Shown here: positions 60,706 to 64,000 of the stretch, in pieces
How the letters are laid out: each line of letters opens with the position of its first letter
How positions within the stretch are numbered: the first letter of the stretch is position 1
Source: Nicotiana tabacum
Taxonomy: Eukaryota; Streptophyta; Magnoliopsida; Solanales; Solanaceae
Direction of reading: 5' to 3'
Assembly (NCBI RefSeq): GCF_000715075.1
Contig: NC_134097.1
Span: 123,936,997 to 124,000,996 of the forward strand
Length of the DNA stretch: 64,000 nucleotides
Translations under genes and position numbers: made by a program
The notes under the pieces: model-generated
Database searches by the model: none
What the model saw: only the letters and a program-made list of their open reading frames with translations
What the model was told of the DNA's origin: nothing

Positions 60706-62684
60706 TGTGCACTGCCGAGGGTCGAACGACATGAACCATAGATGCATCTATTCTATTGCCGAGGCATTCAGCCCGCTCCACAAGAAGAGAAGATACTTTA
60801 AGAACATCTGATTTAAAGGTTATTACGAGGCTAATATACAAAGAAGTACAAATTTCTACTAACGGTCAAGTGACCCGCCAAAACTTAAGTAAATGAAATT
60901 CGGCCATTTACAATTACTTTATCAAGTTCCAATATAATTTAGGCAAAATACATAAGTTACCCCCTAAACTATGGACTAAATCCCTGTTACACACTTTCTG
61001 ACCACGAAAATCATCTTACACACTCAACCTTTCCTGAGTGTGTCTAATACACACCTTTTTTTTCTTGACCAATTTTTCAAAATATGTGTAAAGTCACGCA
61101 CTAATAATATTGTGACACGTTTTATTATTCTTTTAAAAATTAAAATATGTAAAATTACAATTATACCCTTTACCATCTTCCTCTTGCATCTCTTTCTCTT
61201 CGCCGGCGACAACAACCAGACCTCTGCCATCTAATTCAAACAAAAACTAGAAGCCCCAATCAAATGCTCCTAGCTTCTAATTTCTAAATATTTTCGAGAT
61301 ACAAAATTCGAGTACCAAATATTGGAATCTTTTGCAAAAAACTTATTAAGATTTGATCCAAACGCCAAAAACAATTAGTTGTACTAGAATATTGGTTCTT
61401 CTTAAGCAAACCTACAACCCTCTCCAATGGTATATAATGGTAAGTGGGTTCCTTCATGGTTGCCCCCAACAGGTGTAAGGGGAAAAAGGAAGAGAAGAGA
61501 AAAAGGTGCTTCAATGGTGAGGGTATGGTGATTTTTCGACAGGTGAGTGTTGATTGATTTTAGGATGGTGGAGAATTTGTGGAGCATCAATGGTGGACGA
61601 TGGAAAGGTCTGGATGGGCTCTCGACGGGCAGGTGGTGGATTAGTTTAGAAAAATAAAAAAGAAAGAAACTAAAAAAAGGAAAGAAAGAAAGAAATTTTA
61701 TTGTAATCTTTGGATAAATTTCACTAAATCTGAACTGTTTAAATAAAATATCAGACATATAATTTTTTAATGTTCAGATGCCTCATTTTGTTTGTAAAAC
61801 ACGCGCTAGCCACGTAGTCAAAGAGGTGTGTATTAGACACACTCTGGAAAGGTTGAGTGTGTAAGATGATTTTCATGGTCAGAAAGTGTGTAACAGGGAT
61901 TTGGTCCAAAGTTCAGGGGGTAACTTATGTATTTTGCCTAAATAGGGTGCAAACATTACAAGTATTTCATGATTTGGGTCCTAAACTACCCGGACAAACA
62001 TAATTAGTAGTTACGTATGGACTCTCGTCGTAGCCCCCACAATTAGAAGCAAATATTAATTCAAATCACCTATGGTGTAAATTTCCTCTTACAAGGTTAG
62101 ACAAGAGACTTACCTTGTCTCAAAGCTCGCTTTTCAGCCTCAAATTCACTTTAAAGCCTCAACTCGGTGCCGAAAAATCCGAAACTAGTCAAATGTTATA
62201 TAAAGTAATCAATACATGTTCAAAAGTTAATAATTTAACTATTAGAGTAATTACCCAACCCAAATTGGAAGATTCCTAAAATTTACCTCCGAGCCCACGT
62301 GCCCGAATTCCTGAAATTTTCGAAGATAATCATTACCCATAACCTTACGAACTCAAATATATAATTTCTACCTGATTCCATAATTATTTTCGTGGTTAAC
62401 TCCCATTTTTATCAAAATCTAGGTTTTTCATCTAAACCCATGATTTTTACAATTTTCTAAAATCTACCCAAAATCTATGTTTTAACTCATATTGTATAGA
62501 AATCACTTACCTCAAAGTGTTAGGTAAACACCCCTCTCTGAAAGCTCCAAAATCGCCCAATGAATGAAAGGTATGAGTCAAAAATGGTTTAACTCCTGAC
62601 TTAAATGAACCTCACTACCCAACAATTTTCGCACATGCGATGCCTCTGCCGCACCTGCGGTTCTGTTTCTGCGGACAAAATCAC
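59884..62684 (-). mobile_element. Element C, 5' LTR, interrupted and truncated
   Basis: Matches 33832 to about 35625 of the 3' LTR. It begins AGTCACGACCC (first base changed), contains a 997-base transposon at 60942-61938, and is cut at 62684 by element E in the middle of its GC-rich array (GCACCTGCGG). The rest presumably lies beyond E, outside the window. A TA microsatellite at about 60672-60704 is much longer than in the other LTR. Confidence 0.92.
60942..61938. mobile_element. DNA transposon with 114-base terminal inverted repeats
   Basis: GGCAAAATACATAAGTTACC at the left is mirrored by GGTAACTTATGTATTTTGCC at the right. The arms 60942-61055 and 61825-61938 are inverted copies with only a few mismatches. 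The element is absent from the corresponding place in the C 3' LTR (near 34855). It is flanked by TA on both sides, but the target duplication length is uncertain; a 9-base duplication was looked for and not seen. The interior has no transposase; its open frames are low-complexity. Confidence 0.92.
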
Positions 62685-63877
62685 TGTCACGACCCGATTT
62701 TTCCCACCTTCGGGAGTCGTGATGGCACCTACTCGTGAAAGATAGGCAAGCCGATAGCTACAGTTTTACCACCATTATTATTATTTTAACAGGAACAGAC
62801 AATAACTAAAATAAAATAATTATGAATGCAGAAGTGATATGTCAAACCAACAGACTAATACATAGCTACTCCCAAAGATCGGGTGTCACAATTCACGAAC
62901 GACTAAGATTTTTCTACAAATACAAGTCTGAAAGAAGTACAATTGTTCTCAAAATAGAAGAGACAAGAGAAAATAAAACGGGGAAAGGGGACTTCAGGCT
63001 CTGCGAACGCCAGCAGATCTACCTTGGTCTCCCTGTACTGAAGGCATCTACCTCAAGCTACTCGCAAGGTCCGGTACCAAAATCTCTACAATTGTAGTAT
63101 CAGTACAACTGACCCCATGTACTAGTAAGTGTCGAGCCTGACCTCGGCGAAGTAGTGACGAGGTTAGGATACGACAACCATATAAACCTGTGCAGCTAAA
63201 TCATATACGAACAGAGCAATAATAACAGGAAATAACAGATAAAGATGGGAAGAGGACATGTTGCGGGGGAATATCAAACTCTAACAGTTAACCAATAGAG
63301 AAGCATAATGAATACCATATTTGTATCAACAAGAATAATGAAACAGTAACACGTGTATGACATCACCCTTCGTGCTTTTACTCTCGTTCTTACCATATGA
63401 AACAACAGAAACGGCACGACATCACCCTTCGTGCATTACCTCTTATAATCACGGCACATCATCACCCTTCGTGCATTAGCTCTCAAATCATGGCACGACA
63501 TCACCCTTCATGCATTAACATTCACAATATCTACACGGCATCATCCTTTGTGCGTTAACACTCACTCACAATATCATACACGGCATCACCCTTCGTGCTT
63601 TACATTTTTCCTCACCCAAACAATAAAAACAATACATCCCGGCAAGGGAATCAATAATAGAAATAATAACATCCCGGCAAGGGAATCAGCTATAACCAAT
63701 ATTGTTTCAACAGTTACTTCACAAAATAAATCTCAACTTGAGCCAATACTCAACAATGGTCAATTACCAAGAAATTATCATAAGTCTTGTTCAACATTGA
63801 TAATCTTCAATTTAAGCATGAATAGTACATAATAGAGTCACAACAATCATGGTATAAGACTCACGGGCATGCTTGAC
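62685..63877 (-). mobile_element. Element E, LTR (partial)
   Basis: Begins TGTCACGACCCGATTTTTCC within the C 5' LTR, after ATCAC. It shares the GTGATGGCACCTA and AGGCAAGCC blocks with the solo LTR at 28313. It carries a tandem repeat and a CCCGGCAAGGGAATCA pair (63638 and 63671). It is cut by element F at 63878. Confidence 0.8.
63358..63603. repeat. Tandem CATCACCCTTCGTGC repeat in element E
   Basis: Six imperfect units of about 40-60 bases, each with GGCACGACATCACCCTTCGT or a close variant followed by GCATTA and a variable spacer. Confidence 0.88.
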
Positions 63878-64000
63878 TGTGACGACCTGGCCAGTCGTCT
63901 CATGGGTTACTGCTCCGTTTTCCCCATTTCTGCTTCTTTATGCTTTGTTATCCGTGTTTGTGGTATCGGGTTGGTCGGATCAAATCCGGAATAATTTTGG
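63878..64000 (+). mobile_element. Element F, start of an LTR (cut by window edge)
   Basis: TGTGACGACCTGGCCAGTCG opens a sequence unlike E, with the TGTxACGACC-type start of a plus-orientation LTR. The five bases before it, TTGAC, would be its target duplication. Only 123 bases are in the window. Confidence 0.65.

Noticed and set aside
61402..61758. 118-codon minus-strand frame in the 114-base-TIR transposon as a transposase
   Set aside because: Phe/Ser/Pro-rich low-complexity translation with no DDE or zinc-finger motif.
63358..63603. CRISPR-like array of repeats and spacers
   Set aside because: Plant LTR context, repeats imperfect, spacers irregular, and no reason to expect CRISPR in a plant nuclear genome.

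Overview
The window is nuclear DNA of a flowering plant, almost certainly a Solanaceae species and probably Nicotiana. This rests on the intron-rich genes, the LTR families with TGTAACGACC/GGTCGTTACA-type ends, RTE-type LINE tails, tRNA-type SINEs and the overall repeat content. It is gene-poor. I can support two intact host genes: a three-exon gene for a small RPA1-C-like zinc-ribbon/OB-fold protein (11555-14541, +) and an eight-exon serine carboxypeptidase gene of the carboxypeptidase III / SCPL48-49 type (15886-18747, -). The exons of both join in frame from start to stop. Everything else is transposable elements, gene pieces carried by them, and AT-rich spacer.

Left part. Positions 1-7676 hold a non-coding LTR retrotransposon (element A), with its 5' LTR cut by the window edge. 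At 8418-9494 lies a Pack-type TIR transposon that carries a piece of a VPS15 kinase gene. A Helitron (9806-11475) ends 79 bp before the start codon of the OB-fold gene. That gene's second intron contains an RTE-type LINE fragment with a recent 394-bp-period tandem duplication. The carboxypeptidase gene has a SINE and a MITE in intron 1. Beyond it come a Helitron end with helicase remnant (20201 onward), a broken MULE transposase (22137-23835), a hAT-like element (about 24175-25183), a candidate solo LTR (26207-27639), a solo LTR with a perfect ATTAC target duplication (28313-30657), and another TIR element with a possible captured gene start (about 31160-32520).

Right part. From 33832 to past 62684 there is a three-level nest of LTR retrotransposons. 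The outer element C is a minus-strand Ty3/gypsy chromovirus with LTRs at 33832-36602 and 59884-62684. Element D, a second minus-strand gypsy element, sits in C's gag (41484-59659, target duplication TCGAG/TCGGG). Element B, a plus-strand non-coding element of the same family as A, sits in D's 3' LTR (41887-52167, target duplication AGGCT/AGGCC). A 997-bp DNA transposon with 114-bp inverted repeats is inserted in C's 5' LTR. That LTR is cut at 62685 by a further LTR (E), which is itself cut at 63878 by another (F).

None of the retroelement reading frames is intact. The most interesting points are the VPS15 capture, the exchange of GC-rich palindromic modules between LTR families, a B-specific dimer motif present in both LTRs and the interior, splice-site-like motifs conserved across LTRs, and the deletion in D that fuses RT directly to LTR.
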